A stretch of 64,000 nucleotides of DNA, from positions 13,383,776-13,447,775 of the forward strand of contig NC_135568.1 of NCBI RefSeq assembly GCF_964340395.1, in the 5' to 3' direction. The notes under the pieces are model-generated. The model was not told where the DNA came from, searched no databases, and worked only from the letters and a program-made list of their open reading frames with translations. This stretch comes from Glandiceps talaboti (Eukaryota; Hemichordata; Enteropneusta; Spengelidae). How positions within the stretch are numbered: position 1 is the stretch's first letter; each line of letters begins with the position of its first letter. The translations under genes and the position numbers were made by a program. This document shows, one piece after another, positions 39,190 to 52,033 of this stretch.

Positions 39190-42100
39190 CTATTCAAACA
39201 TCTTCTTCATATCGTCCACACGTTCTTTACACTTGAGAACAGGACACGTCTTCCCTTTGAGTTTTGGTGCACAGTCTTCACAAAACTTATAATGACAGCA
39301 GGGTAATGCCATATATGATCTCTGTTTGCCTCGGCAGGTAAAACACATGTAGGCTTGCCCCTGTGAAAATAAAAAGACATATATATTGTTTATATTAGTT
39401 TTGTTACTGAAAAATTAACAGAACATAATGACCTGGATATTGTCATGAATATTGTTTACAAATTAACTACATTAGACAAACCACATCTTAGACTTATAAT
39501 GAATTAAAGCAATGGCAATATTGAAGAGTTGTTTTTACACTTAAATAATATCAATGCTGCAAATGTTGTTTAAAACTGTCAGCGAGTCCTACACGATTAT
39601 ATACAGGTTTCTGTTATTAGGTATACCACACTAGATTTTATGTATTTGAACAAAGCATGTGATTTTTATACCTTGGACAGTGATTCTATGTCATGACAAC
39701 TTGCATCTATATGTTATTGGTTCTGCAATGAAATATAGGTCCAAAATCACCCCCCACCCCGATTTTTTATAAATTATGCTTGGGGAGGTACATGTATAAT
39801 TACTGTAAACCTGGGAAATTTCGCTAAAGACTTATTTTTGCTAATTTCACAGGGAAAACAAAATGCAAAAATAAGTAGTGACTAAAATGTCTTCTTCTTG
39901 CACATGAACAGTCTGGTAATTAGAGAAAATTAGTCTGAGTGAGAACTTGCTGAAGACTGTAAAATCGCAAAAATTATGTACTCGTGAAAATATGTAGGTT
40001 TACAGTATACTATTATAATATATGCTTTATTCAACTGGAAAATTGTATCAACTTGTATTGACAAGGCCCCTTAGGTCACTCATAGTTTTGATGGTGGTAC
40101 AAAGAGAAATATTGGGGGATGATATCTAATTACTAACCTCTAGTTCAGAGCATATCTCCACACATGTACCAGCAACTTGTTGGCAAAGAGTTTGGACATA
40201 TTTTGTGGTTTTCTTACTTGTGTTCATATCCTTGACTTCATCAGCTCTGTGCACATGAAAAAAAAGTTGTCTATTATGTACTTTTTCAGCAATTATAACT
40301 GGAATACTGGACAACCACAAGTTACTATTTTAAAGGTAGTACTGTACCATATACTGAATGTAAATTCACTGTCACTGTCACAGTGATAATTGAAACCGTA
40401 AACTTGTAAAATAAGGTCATTGGTTGTGTTCGAGTAAGCTATGTTTAACACACATGATTGCATGAATCTCTAAATTGCAACTAGAATTTGTTGTTGACAA
40501 CTAATGAGATTGGCAGTAAGATGTAAGATTGAATGATGATGTCGAATTGTAATCACTCCTAACACATTGTGAAAGCTGCAGTGGTTTCAATTGTCAATTG
40601 TAGCAAACATCATAATCTCTCAGCAATTGTTTAAAGGTTTGACGTGGTCATATGGACGAGGATTGGTTATTTATTTTGGATTTTTAATTTGCAAAACAAT
40701 TTTATCATGGCTTCCTACTTGAAAAATCAATATGAAACTAACATATACCACGAATGTGTTTATAGCTCACTAAATTGCAGAAGATTAACAAAAAATGTGT
40801 AAAATGTCTGCGATTGTACATATAAAAAAAACTTTTCACACATTTTTTTTTTTTTTTAGCTTTTTTGCAATGTGATATGACATACAAACAAATATTTGAT
40901 CAATGTTGTTTCACTTAGTTTTTCAAAAATCCAAAATAAATGCCCAATACTCATCCATATGGTCACAGTCATTGCCTAATGCAATGCATTATGGTACAGA
41001 TACCGTAAACTCAATATTAAGCTTTCAATAATCAACAGTAAATATTCAAACAACAGGTTTTTTGTCTATGTAAAGCTGAAATTTGCTACACCACAGTCTC
41101 TTCAACAGGGCGGTATCTTCCACCTAGAGGGGAACATATGAATAACATAATTCGAAACCTACTTTTTCTGCAGCACCATCTTGAAGTGTGTGACTTTTTC
41201 AACCATAACGGTATGTCTGTGATCAAGACACTTAGAGAACCTCTCGACATGATCTTCTTGTTTTTGTAACATTGTTTGTTTATGAATCAGATCTTTCTGT
41301 GCATCTAAGAGTACCTCATTCATTTCTGCTATTTCTTCATCTTTTCTCTGCAGCTCTCCCTGCATCAAGTACATATATTTATTGTTATTATTTTAATTCT
41401 TAAACAAACGCACTAAACTTATATCTCAGCACATTTCACAATTACTAAAAGAGAAAAAATAGGATAACAGCTACGAAAACACATAAAAAAGAACCACCAA
41501 TGAAATGTCTGAGAAGAAAGGGCACCACAAATGATGCATAAAATTGCTGGTCAAAACTTCTTTCGAATATGAAGGATAAAATTCAGAAGACAGTTTAGCT
41601 AGAAGATTAAATTAAATTACTCAAAAAGAGCATCACACATTAAAATAGAGTCAACTGTCCCATATCATGTAAGGTATTAAATACAGGGGTGGGTAAATTT
41701 CAGTTTAACCTTTATTTTGAAATTTGATTTTTTTTGTGAAATTTACAGAGGTAATTATGGGTCATGCAAATATACCCCTTTTCTCACTTTCACATATAAT
41801 GAAAATGAATGTTCTTGTACTCAGACAGATGGTGTGGGGAGATGGAGTGTGTTGGGTTGGGTTTTGCAAATTTACAATTTCTGAAAAGATACAAAGAGAT
41901 GATTATCGGTCACGAAAATACTCCTTGCCCCCTCTCAAGAAAATTAAAGTACAATAATGAATCTTTTTGGACTTGGGTTGGAGGGAAAGGGTTCATAGCA
42001 TGAAATGAAAATTTCTACTCAAAGAGTAAAAACAAAACTTGGAAGCATAGTACACCCCTGATGATGCTGATGAGATGACAGCTAAAATCTGGGATATCAC

Positions 42101-45100
42101 TTTCAAGAAATCTTTTGACTCGCTGAATAGACATTTTCATTTGATAAAGGTTGAATTTGCTTCAACACTCAAAAAGGTGTTTTTAGACATTGTTCCTACT
42201 GACGTTTACCACTATCAAATCAGTGAAGATCCAAATAAAGCCCACATACCTGTACAGTTTCTTTGTACTTTTGTAGTTGTTGACGAAAGTGAGTTTCTAG
42301 TTCCTCCATCTTTAAGTCTACATCAGCATCTCTGACCATATTATTCATCAGATCTTTCCTAACTACTGTGATGTCATGGTTCAGATTAGCTAACGCTTCT
42401 TGGTGTTCTTTCTGACTTTGCATTAGTTCCATCTAGAAGAATCAATTAAACACAATTTTTTTTACAGAATGTGAACATTATTGACTATTTTTATAGAGTA
42501 ACCAGAATCCATGTACCTGGAATTAATACTTTCCTATGTTTTGGAACACAATGGAAATACTATATTAAACATCACCCAATGATGTGCAAGTGCCAAGCTG
42601 ACATATTGGAAAAAGTGCTTGCAGTGTTCTCTGCAACTATATGGTAGTAAGTGATTGTACCAGGAAACACCACAAGTATAAATGCAAATATCTGTGTACT
42701 TCTGTTCCTTTTGCTGTTACCTTTGTATATAAAATACAAAAAAATACAAAACTGGTTGCAGTTAAAAGCTCTCAGCTTCTCAAAAGTATGTTCTGTGTGT
42801 TGGTTAAAATTCTAGTACTAAATAGAAAAATAGGTTTAAAAATCTTCTATCAGCTAGGAGAGTCACCAATATTACTAGGTGTACTGTACTTAAGCTTAAT
42901 ATTAGGTAAGAAAACCTGTATTATCTTTCACTGGCATTTAGCATATACTGGTACTGTAACACCATTGGTTACATAAAGTGCAACGCAGGTGAGTTGTAAA
43001 AATAAATAAAAAAATATGCTTGAGAAGTGCAATACCATGAGCAAGCTATCATCTACACCAAAATAAAGAGAGTTTTGTGTCGAATTATTTCAGCACTAAA
43101 ACATGCTGTTGTATAGTTGCTCTGTTGTTACGTTATTTGTATTGTTATTTAACGGTGTGCTCATTGGTCAAGAGACCTCATGCAATAATAAATTGAATTG
43201 AATTTTATTAATGTCAGATATATGTTCTCTATTTTTAGATATCAAATCCAAGAAATCATCAAGTTCGTGTGAAATAAAACCATGTTTCAAAAACTTTGAG
43301 TTCTAGAGAATCACTTCATGATTTTACATCACACATACATATTGCCATGATGGACCAAGTTGATACATGGTCCTCATCTGTTGTTTAGTGCTTTGTAAAT
43401 CATTTTTCTGTGCTTTGTAAAGTGCACTAGTGATAGTTATATGGAATGCACTATATAAGAAAATTAGATTAGATTAGTAGATTGAGGTACTTGCCATGGA
43501 CATGTTTTGTCTAATAGAAGTCAGTAGAAACACATATATAATATCTAAGCATAATATTCAAGACTCCGAAGTGTTTATTACCTTCAAATAAAACAACTAT
43601 TCAATTCAGTGTGTCTCTGTTATTGCATGTAATATTAGTGAGCTGAAATGAATAAATGACACCTGATCCTAAGTTTACGAAAATGCTTTTGAGGCTTTGT
43701 TTCCTGTCATGGCATTTTCTTGTAAGTTACTTTGCATTTGATGATTAAATGATGATACACACAATTTACCTTAATATGTTTGATTTTCTTTCTTTGAATT
43801 TCCTCTTTTTCCACACAGTTAGCATGTACACCATCATAGTCTAACAGCTGTCCTTGCTGATGTATCGCAAGACAGTAGGGTACCGTCTTTTCATGTTCCT
43901 TACCAGTGAACTGTGCAAGAATTGCTATCAAAGCTAGATCAGGGGGAGATTCCTTGGGATGCCGACCTATCTTGTCTGGAATGTTGTCTTTCCGTAATGA
44001 CAGCAGGGCATTACAAAGTCGAATTTGTCGGCACCAGCATGTGTGTTTGCCTTTACTGCCATCAGGTCGACATAACTGACCATATCTGTGAACTTCTTCA
44101 GTTTTAACCATCCACAACGGGATTTCTATTCTGTCTCCTCTAACAGATGGTCTCTGTAAACAAACATTTATAATGGTGTAATACTATCCAATATGGGGGA
44201 AGTGTACAATTGTGGCCATGTGCATTGAACAATACAATGTTGTACAAATGTGGTACATGTTCAGGGTCTAACCCTATGCTTATCCTAAAATCTCAGAAGT
44301 TTGAATATAAATGTGTATCTCACTGTTCTACACTATTACCTCCATCAAATCTGTATACGTCATGACTTCATAATTTCTGATTAACCCCCACCCCCCACCC
44401 CCCACCACTGACACATGTTGGGTAGCAACATGTTGATTGTTGACCACAAACTTCTCATTTAATGATTCCCATTGACATATGGAATTGATCACCCCCCCAA
44501 AAAAAACAACAACAACAAACAAACAAACAAACAACCCCAAAACATTTCATTCACATATTGACATGAACATTTGCAGATTACTTACAAAATAATTGACATG
44601 AGTATTTGCATATTTGACATCATAACTTACATAGATATTAGTGACACCATAATAAATGTTAATATTTACATATTAGTAACATCATAACTTGCATGATAAT
44701 TTGCATATTAGTGACATCAAAATTTGAATGAATATTTGCATTTCACTAGTTTCACCATGAGCAAATATGCAAATATTCATCTATTTTTAGAGTCGATGAC
44801 ATCATAATAGATGAATTTTTGCATATTTATGACATCACAATAAACCTACCTCATCTTTTTTAGAGTCGATGACATCAATAATTTCCACCTTCAACTCCGG
44901 ATCTACAATATTAGCTGTCCTGACAGACTGTTCTAATACTTTCAGTTCTTTCTTTGTCAGTCGTGTCAGTGGTTTGACGTCTTCTTTGTTAGGTTTCAGC
45001 TCTGCTCTCGCTACCTCCAGAGTTTTATACCTACCAGACTTGTGGAGCATACTAAGTACAACATCATTGCACTGTACTACCTGTACATTGTGTAAAATAT

Positions 45101-45710
45101 TTTTACATTCAGTATTTATCATTTTCCAAATAGACAAAATTATGTCTGAAAGGGGTTTTATCAATTGAGTTTATCTTAACAATCACACTCACAGTTGTGT
45201 CTATTCCTTTCATGCTGGTCATGTGAATTTCATTGTAACACTTCCTTTGATAGACATAACAACGAAATAGAACTTTATAGACTGGCTGAGAATGCCATTA
45301 ACCTTAGCCTTGAAATACAGAAAAATGGCATTTTTTCCAAATGAGTTGTCAACTATTGTGGCCCTCACTTCCTTCTGAATAGCACTCAAAGTTACCAAAG
45401 TTTAAAACCTGCCTTTTTTCATAACCAGACTATAGCATATTACTAGAGGGCTTGACATTCTTGTTTACTCTGCTCAGGGAGAACTCTGTATATTTATGAT
45501 GTATTATGTTGGCAAGCCATTTTTTATTTATCATGACAGTGCAATTCAGCAAAGAGAATAACTTACAGGTTGTCCTAATTCCTGCTGTAGACTGGCTACA
45601 TCATGTGGTGAGAAGGCGCTGCTGACAGGGAATATATTAGGTGGCTTCCCTCTGATGAAGTCAATGGAACAGAGAACTTAGTAAGGCTGAGAGTGCATCT
45701 TATGACACAA

Positions 45711-45757
<47 letters not shown>

Positions 45758-48700
45758 AAACAGGCAGACATAGCTTTGACAAGCTAAGATGCACAAACGT
45801 GCAGATTTAGTCCTTGTAGTTTATAAACATACTCACTTGGCAAATTCATTTGCTATAAGCATTGGCACTTTGGAGTCATCGCCAATAGCATATATATTGG
45901 CATGTCTCACATCTCGACTATCCCTGTAGACAGAAAACAAGTCTATAATGGTGTGTAGACACATTATGAATGCATTGTGCAATAAAGTGTAATGTCATTC
46001 ACAGCAAACAAAAGTTCACTGATTTTATTTCATATACTTAGGAACTAATTGTCAAAACTCAACACTACAGGTTTCTACAAAATTTGACTAACATTCTGCC
46101 TGTCCAAGAGTATCATCAGGTCCATAAAAGTTTAGCATGCTGTATTAAAGGTTGATGAATTTATGAATGCATATGTTTCAAAATCATAACACAAAGCAGA
46201 CTATAAGATACATCATGTCGGTCTCGTCTCACCAGGATATTCTTTGCATCATGAGGACACCCGAACATAACATATATATGCAGGACAGTAGACCCTCTAT
46301 TTTAATGTGTGATGCTATTTAACGAGTGAATTGTTTTAATCTACTAGCTGTCTTCTGAATTTTTATCCTTCATATTTGAAAGAGCTTTTAACCAGCAAGC
46401 AATTCTATACGTCATTTGTGTTCTTTCTTCTGAGACATTTTATTGGTGGGACTGGGTGGTTTTTCAGTGTTTTTGTAACTGTTTTATTTTTTTCATTTTT
46501 AGTTGTTAGTTTGTTGTACAATGTGCTGAGACAGTGTAGCACGTTTCTTAATAATAATTATAATAACATCTAAAAGACTAAACATACAAAGCTTTTTTCA
46601 CAAATTCTCCATGTAATTCCCTACCCAAGTCCTTTAAATGTACGGATATGGATACTTACACATGTTCCACCAGGAGTTTATAATATCTTGATGCTAAGTC
46701 AGGTCTGCTTTCAAGTGCTCTTGGCCACATACAACTTACCTGTACAAAATATAGATGAAACATAACGATAAAACAATGTACAAATATATCTGAAAACATA
46801 GATTCTGATCAAACATGGCCTTTTATTTGGTACAATTTGTCTGCAATATCTTAGTACATGTATTTCTTTTCCAAAACAGATTATGGATCACCTCTCAACA
46901 CATTCTTGGCTAACTCATCAGACAAAAGGTTAGTTTAATGATGTTCGTGAAGTGACAGAAAAAGCCTGACCGAAACAACTATGGTGGCTATTATTTCTTT
47001 GGAAATATTAGAAGACTTACTGTATCCTTATTATTACAAGAAAACTAGTAACATCAATAAAGTACCTTGTGGTCAATTTCACTGAGTTGTGGTACAGCAT
47101 TTCTGTCTCTGTCAATCTGTAGTTCACAGAAATCAACACCAGTTTGCAGACCTTCTTCTTTCAAGTCTAAGACATAACTTCCTTTTACAAATAGTTTACC
47201 AGCAAACCTCTTATCTAGTAGAAGGGTACCTTTCATAGAGAATAAAACAAAAATCTAAATTTTTACAATCGAAGTTTGTTATTTTTTGGCTATGATTTTG
47301 ATGATTAATCATTATTCTGGGAAAACGAATGGTTTAAGAAGTACCGTAAAAGTAAACAAATAACATACAGTAACAGAATATGCCATATTCCAGCATAATG
47401 GCATTTTAGTCTGTAAGGTACGCCGATGGGGCACTCTCACATATTGGCCAACCCCTCAAACGAGAGGAGGCCAGTGATTGTCAAGATGTATCTTACAGTC
47501 TGATGGCGTCTTAGAATGTTTTGACTCAAGCACCATGGACTAAATGATTTAGACACACATGGAATGACCAGGGTATAAAGCTAATATTATTTGTTTGAAT
47601 GTATTCAACTTGGTTTGCATGTAATGTAATGTAACATATACTATACCTATTTCTGTTTGCACTTTATCGTTAGGCGGTGTTAAAAACAGGAAATTTTCCC
47701 TGCATTCTTTAAACTCCTCTTCTGAAACTGAGGATATAGATGTTGAAGTGTCCTCTTCTTTCAGTACAACTGGGCTAAAATTTAGAAATAAAAGATCTTT
47801 TATGACGACAAAAATGTGCAGCCACTTGAGGAAAACTTGCTATCTGAGACGTCACCCTACTGTGAGTGTAAATAGAATAAACACTGAATGAGGTTGAATG
47901 TGTAGCCACTTGAGGAAAACTTGCTATCTGAGACATCACCCTACTGTGAGTGTAAATAGAATAAACACTGAATGAGGTTGAATGTGCAGCCACTTGAGGA
48001 AAACTTGCTCTCAGCAATGCCAATTTACTGAGTGTAAATAGTGTAAACACTGAATGAAGTCAAATATGCAGCTACACTTGCAGAAAACTTGCTATCAGCA
48101 ATGCCAATCTACTGTGTGAAAATAGTGTAAACACTGAATGAGGTTGAATGTGTAGCCACATTTTTGGAAAACTTGCTATCAGCAATGCCAATCTACTGTG
48201 TATGTAAATATTGTAAACACTGAGGTTGAATGTGTAGCCACATTTTTGGAAAACTTGCTATCAGCAATGCCAATCTACTGTGTGTGTAAATATTGTAAAC
48301 ACTGTCACTGAATGAGGTTGAATGTGTAGCTACATTTTTGGAAAACTTGCTATCAGCAATGCCAATCTACTGTGTGTGTAAATATTGTAAACACTGAATG
48401 AGGTTGAATGTGTAGCCACATTTTTGGAAAACTTGCTATCAGCAATGCCAATCTACTGTGTGTGTAAATATTGTAAACACTGTCACTGAATGAGGTTGAA
48501 TGTGTAGCTACATTTTTGGAAAACTTGCTATCAGCAATGCCAATCTACTGTGTGTGTAAATATTGTAAACACTGAATGAGGTTGAATGTGTAGCCACATT
48601 TTTGGAAAACTTGCTATCAGCAATGCCAATCTACTGTGTGTGTAAATAGTGTAAACACTGAATGTGGTTGAATGTGCAGCCACACTTGCAGAAAACTTGC

Positions 48701-51567
48701 TATCAGCAATGCTAATCTACAGTGTCAGTGAGTGTAATAATACCAATGCTTATTGAAACATTAATGGCAACTAAACCTACCATGGTGGAAACATTAATGA
48801 CACTTGAACTAAACCTACCATAGTGGAAACATTAATGACAACTAAACCTACCATAGTGGAAACATTTATGACAACTAAACCTACCATGGTGGAAAAATTA
48901 ATGACAACTAAACCTACCATAGTGGAAACATTAAAACCTACCATGGTGGAAACATTAACGGCAACTAAACCTACCATGGTGGAAACATTAACGGCAACTA
49001 AACCTACCATGGTGGAAACATTAACGGCAACTAAACCTACCATAGTGGAAACATTAACGGCAACTAAACCTACCATAGTGGAAACATTAATGACAACTAA
49101 ACCTACCATGGTGGAAACATTAATGACAACTAAACCTACCATGGTGGAAACATTAACGGCAACTAAACCTACCATGGTGGAAACATTAACGGCAACTAAA
49201 CCTACCATGGTGGAAACATTAACGGCAACTAAACCTACCATGGTGGAAACATTAACGGCAACTAAACCTACCATGGTGGAAACATTAACGGCAACTAAAC
49301 CTACCATGGTGGAAACATTAAAACCTACCATAGTGGAAACATTAACGGCAACTAAACCTACCATGGTGGAAACATTAATGACAACTAAACCTACCATGGT
49401 GGAAACATTAATGACAACTAAACCTACCATGGTGGAAACATTAACGGCAACTAAACCTACCATGGTGGAAACATTAATGACAACTAAACCTACCATGGTG
49501 GAAACATTAACGGCAACTAAACCTACCATGGTGGAAACATTAACGGCAACTAAACCTACCATGGTGGAAACATTAACGGCAACTAAACCTACCATGGTGG
49601 AAACATTAATGACAACTAAACCTACCATGGTGGAAACATTAACGGCAACTAAACCTACCATGGTGGAAACATTAACGGCAACTAAACCTACCATGGTGGA
49701 AATATTAATGACAACTAAACCTACCATAGTGGAAACATTAAAACCTACCATAGTGGAAACATTAACGGCAACTAAACCTACCATGGTGGAAACATTAACG
49801 GCAACTAAACCTACCATGGTGGAAACATTAACGGCAACTAAACCTACCATAGTGGAAACATTAAAACCTACCATGGTGGAAACATTAACGGCAACTAAAC
49901 CTACCATGGTGGAAATATTAATGACAACTAAACCTACCATGGTGGAAACATTAAATCCAAGTGTTCTTCTTCCACTTCTGTATGTGCTCGTGCTGGAAAG
50001 AGACAAAAATATACTAAATCATAAAACAAACATAATAATCTTTCAGGGGGTGTCGGTGGCCAAGTGGTTAAACGACCTGCCTCTTACCACTGTGGTCAGG
50101 GTTTGATTAAATTTACCATGCTGTAAGTAAGAAGAGTGTTGTTTAGTTTGACGCTACCAAACATTGCAGGTTTTCCCTGGGTACTTCAGTTTCCTCCTGC
50201 ATTAACACTGAAACCATGAGGGATGGCCCTCACTGGACTTCTTGGGAGACAAGTGTTCATATACATAAAGAACTATCCAGTATAAATAAAGATTATTATT
50301 ACATTTGTATTCAAAACATCTCCTTCTTATATTAATCTTTGTCTCATAACCAGTGTTTAAACTGTGCATCTATTGTTTTCATTAAAAGAACACATTCACA
50401 CTAAGCTGTAGTTCAGGCAAATCTCACCACAGTTTCTGAAAACATTTTTGATATATTTAAAATAAAGAATTACAACTGGTGAGTCTCTTAACATTTTTCT
50501 GAGCCTAAATATCTGACAGGAGCACAACTTGATGTACTAAAATCATTTTATTTAATAATACTTACTGGACTTTGATACAACCACAACCAATCCAGGTTCA
50601 CCTCCAAACTGTTCATAAGGATGGAGTGCAAACTTCCACCGCTCACTATTAGTTTCCATGGTAATATAACGACCTTGTCTAACTAAAGCAAGAGCACCAA
50701 TTTTCAAGCCCTCTCCAAACTGACCAATCACATCTTTGTGTTTGGACTTCGACGAGTAACCTAGCAACAGTATTTTCTTCTGAAGGGAGATTTTTCTGTT
50801 GACTAAAGTTAATCTTTTATTACAGATGTCATAATGTAGAGAGCCATAGATTTCTGGTCTTCCAAATCCTATCTGGACTTTAGCATTGTATACAACCTCA
50901 TTCTGATTTTCTGTTACCTACAAAATGAACGGAGACTTGTTGGTGAAAAATATGGAATTAGTACAAGGGTGGCCCTGTTTATGTTTCTCATTACTTTTTC
51001 ATAGCAACTATGAGTCGGTCTGTCGATTTGAAAAAAAAAAGTAAAAAAATATAAAATCATCTTCTTCATGGTTCTCTGCCTCTCCTTTTCATCCTCTCTA
51101 TCTTCTACAGACAGAACCCAATGTAGTAGTAGTCCCAAGCAGGTGACTTAAAGTTATTGGGGCATTTGGTTTTATTGTGTATTCTGCTGCACTTTCACTC
51201 ACTACTCTTGTGAAAGTGTGACTGCAGAAAACAACCCAAGCATCCTTGCAGATATCACCCTTGCATCCATATGTCATGGGGTTTCTGCTATTACTAGTAT
51301 ACTTACACAATGAAAATTGACTATTTGAGTCTTGTATAGTCTCTGTTCTAGTTCCTCTTCACTTGCATCATAAATACCATCATGCCAATTCTGTATAAAT
51401 TCACGAATTCCTTCCCAGGTTCCCCAGGAACTAGCGTATCGTGACGTCAAGTTCAAGTGTACAATTTTGCTTTCTCCAACAACACGTCGATGTTCTTCCA
51501 TCAACGCATCATATATGGCTGATTCAGATCCAAGAAGCTCTTCCGCTCCTCCTGACAAATACGCCAT
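39190..51567 (-). CDS. GHKL/HSP90-like ATPase-fold RING finger protein
   Basis: Fourteen minus-strand exons in consistent phase encode 828 residues: 51567..51307, 50917..50566, 49992..49938, 47774..47647, 47229..47066, 46739..46660, 45923..45837, 45651..45567, 45080..44850, 44153..43770, 42432..42250, 41359..41163, 40246..40138, 39360..39190. Residues about 40-205 form a GHKL fold: N-box E56xxxN60xxD63 (REFIQNWHDG) and G2 loop GQFGEG (152-157), as in HSP90 IGQFGxG. The DxGxG box is degenerate (VNRKIS). Exon 10 has a small Cys cluster (C509, C520, C522, C528). About 610-735 is Gln/Glu/Lys-rich and probably coiled coil. The C-terminus is a C3HC4-type RING (C778, C781, C793, H795, C799, C802, C811, C816), with an unusual Cx4C last pair. 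Inference: an ATP-switched ubiquitin ligase. No named orthologue recognised. A paralogue lies head-to-head at 58.1 kb. Confidence 0.85.
39801..40007 (+). mobile_element. Short TIR element with TACTGTAAACCT ends
   Basis: TACTGTAAACCTGGGAAATT at the left and the inverse AGGTTTACAGTA at the right enclose about 207 bases in the last intron of the GHKL-RING gene. Short elements with TACTGTAAACC ends are common in marine invertebrate genomes. No coding capacity. Confidence 0.65.
40638..40968 (+). mobile_element. Long-inverted-repeat MITE-like element, family B copy 2
   Basis: Left end GACGTGGTCATATGGACGAG; right end CTCATCCATATGGTCACAG. The inner arms match copy 1 (TTATCATGGCTTCCTACTTG on the left). 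It lies in an intron of the GHKL-RING gene. Confidence 0.75.
41545..41652 (+). repeat. Dispersed repeat shared between two introns of one gene
   Basis: This segment (GAATATGAAGGATAAAATTC, AGCATCACACATTAAAATAG) reappears in reverse orientation at about 46291-46392 (CTATTTTAATGTGTGATGCT, TATCCTTCATATTTGAAAGA). Both lie in introns of the GHKL-RING gene. Two inverted copies 4.7 kb apart could pair in the pre-mRNA. Confidence 0.65.
44560..44850 (+). repeat. Intronic repeat containing a copy of an exon end
   Basis: Diverged units of about 40-50 bases share ATTAGTGACATCATAACTTGC-like text. Next to exon 9, the string TTTTTAGAGTCGATGACATCA occurs in the intron at about 44784 and again at about 44857 inside exon 9, so the 3' end of the exon has been partly duplicated into the intron. 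Confidence 0.7.
45716..45760 (+). repeat. Microsatellite (CAA)n
   Basis: About 14 CAA units with one interruption, in an intron of the GHKL-RING gene. Confidence 0.9.
47814..48738 (+). repeat. Minisatellite, about 11 copies of an 80-92 bp unit
   Basis: The phrase AAAACTTGCTATCAGCAATG or a close variant occurs about 11 times, spaced 80-92 bases, with CACTGAATGAGGTTGAATGT in most units. Adjacent units alternate between two lengths (with or without an extra CTGTCA), which suggests higher-order amplification. The array lies in intron 3 of the GHKL-RING gene. Confidence 0.92.
48757..49975 (-). repeat. Minisatellite of about 37 units carrying a 5' splice site
   Basis: Read on the minus strand, the unit is mostly 33 bases (TTTCCACCATGGTAGGTTTA plus 13 more); four units are shortened to 24 bases. 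The first unit overlaps the 3' end of exon 3 of the GHKL-RING gene (...TTTCCACCATG) and its donor GTAGGT, so every unit repeats the exon end and donor. Variation among units is C/T in the exon-like part (CCACC or CCACT) and in the GCCGTT/GTCATT spacer; the donor hexamer is kept throughout. Confidence 0.93.
50045..50303 (+). mobile_element. Probable tRNA-derived SINE
   Basis: The 5' part GGTGGCCAAGTGGTTAAACG resembles a tRNA A-box region, and GTCAGGGTTTGATTAAA resembles a decayed B box. The body contains CTGGGTACTTCAGTTTCCTC, and the 3' end TAAATAAAGATTATTATTAC is an (ATT)n-type tail. It is inserted between exons 2 and 3 of the GHKL-RING gene. Confidence 0.65.
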
Positions 51568-52033
51568 CTCTGTTTTGATTACAGGAGAGATAAAAACTGT
51601 AGGAAGCTATGCTACATATACATTTTATTAGCGTTGTAATCTTGTTGTGGAGCCTGTAATATTCTAAACTAGCATAATTTTTCGGAATCGATTTAGTATT
51701 GAGTCCCTACTTTAAGTAATAATTTTGTCTGCAAGCAGAACTTTGGAGGTAAGGTCTACAGAATTTGACTGAGTGATTTTGATGCCATTTTGTTTCATGA
51801 TTTTTCGGTAAGGTGGGGAGGGAGTTTTATCGCACCATTTGCTACATAACTATACAACACGTACAAATGCATGGACTGCTTCACGAGACTGACAAGAGCT
51901 TGAACACCGAGCTTGAAAGGAGCGTTACGCCGTTACGATTGAAAAGATTATATTGCAACTGATTGATTGCCTCAAGTTGGCATTCTTGCTACGTCTGCAA
52001 TAATTTCTTATTCATATGTAATAAAGCAAAACC

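Noticed and set aside
47814-48738. CRISPR-like appearance of regularly spaced repeats
   Set aside because: The whole unit is repeated with no unique spacers, and the setting is an intron of an animal gene. The same holds for 62.06-62.62 kb.
48777-50106. Open frames of over 400 residues on both strands (repeated STMVG on minus, ETLTATKPTM on plus)
   Set aside because: They exist because the repeat unit is a multiple of three and lacks stops in those frames. The gene's own frame meets TAG in the first unit, and the paralogous intron has no such frame. It is a minisatellite, not a mucin-like or other repeat protein.
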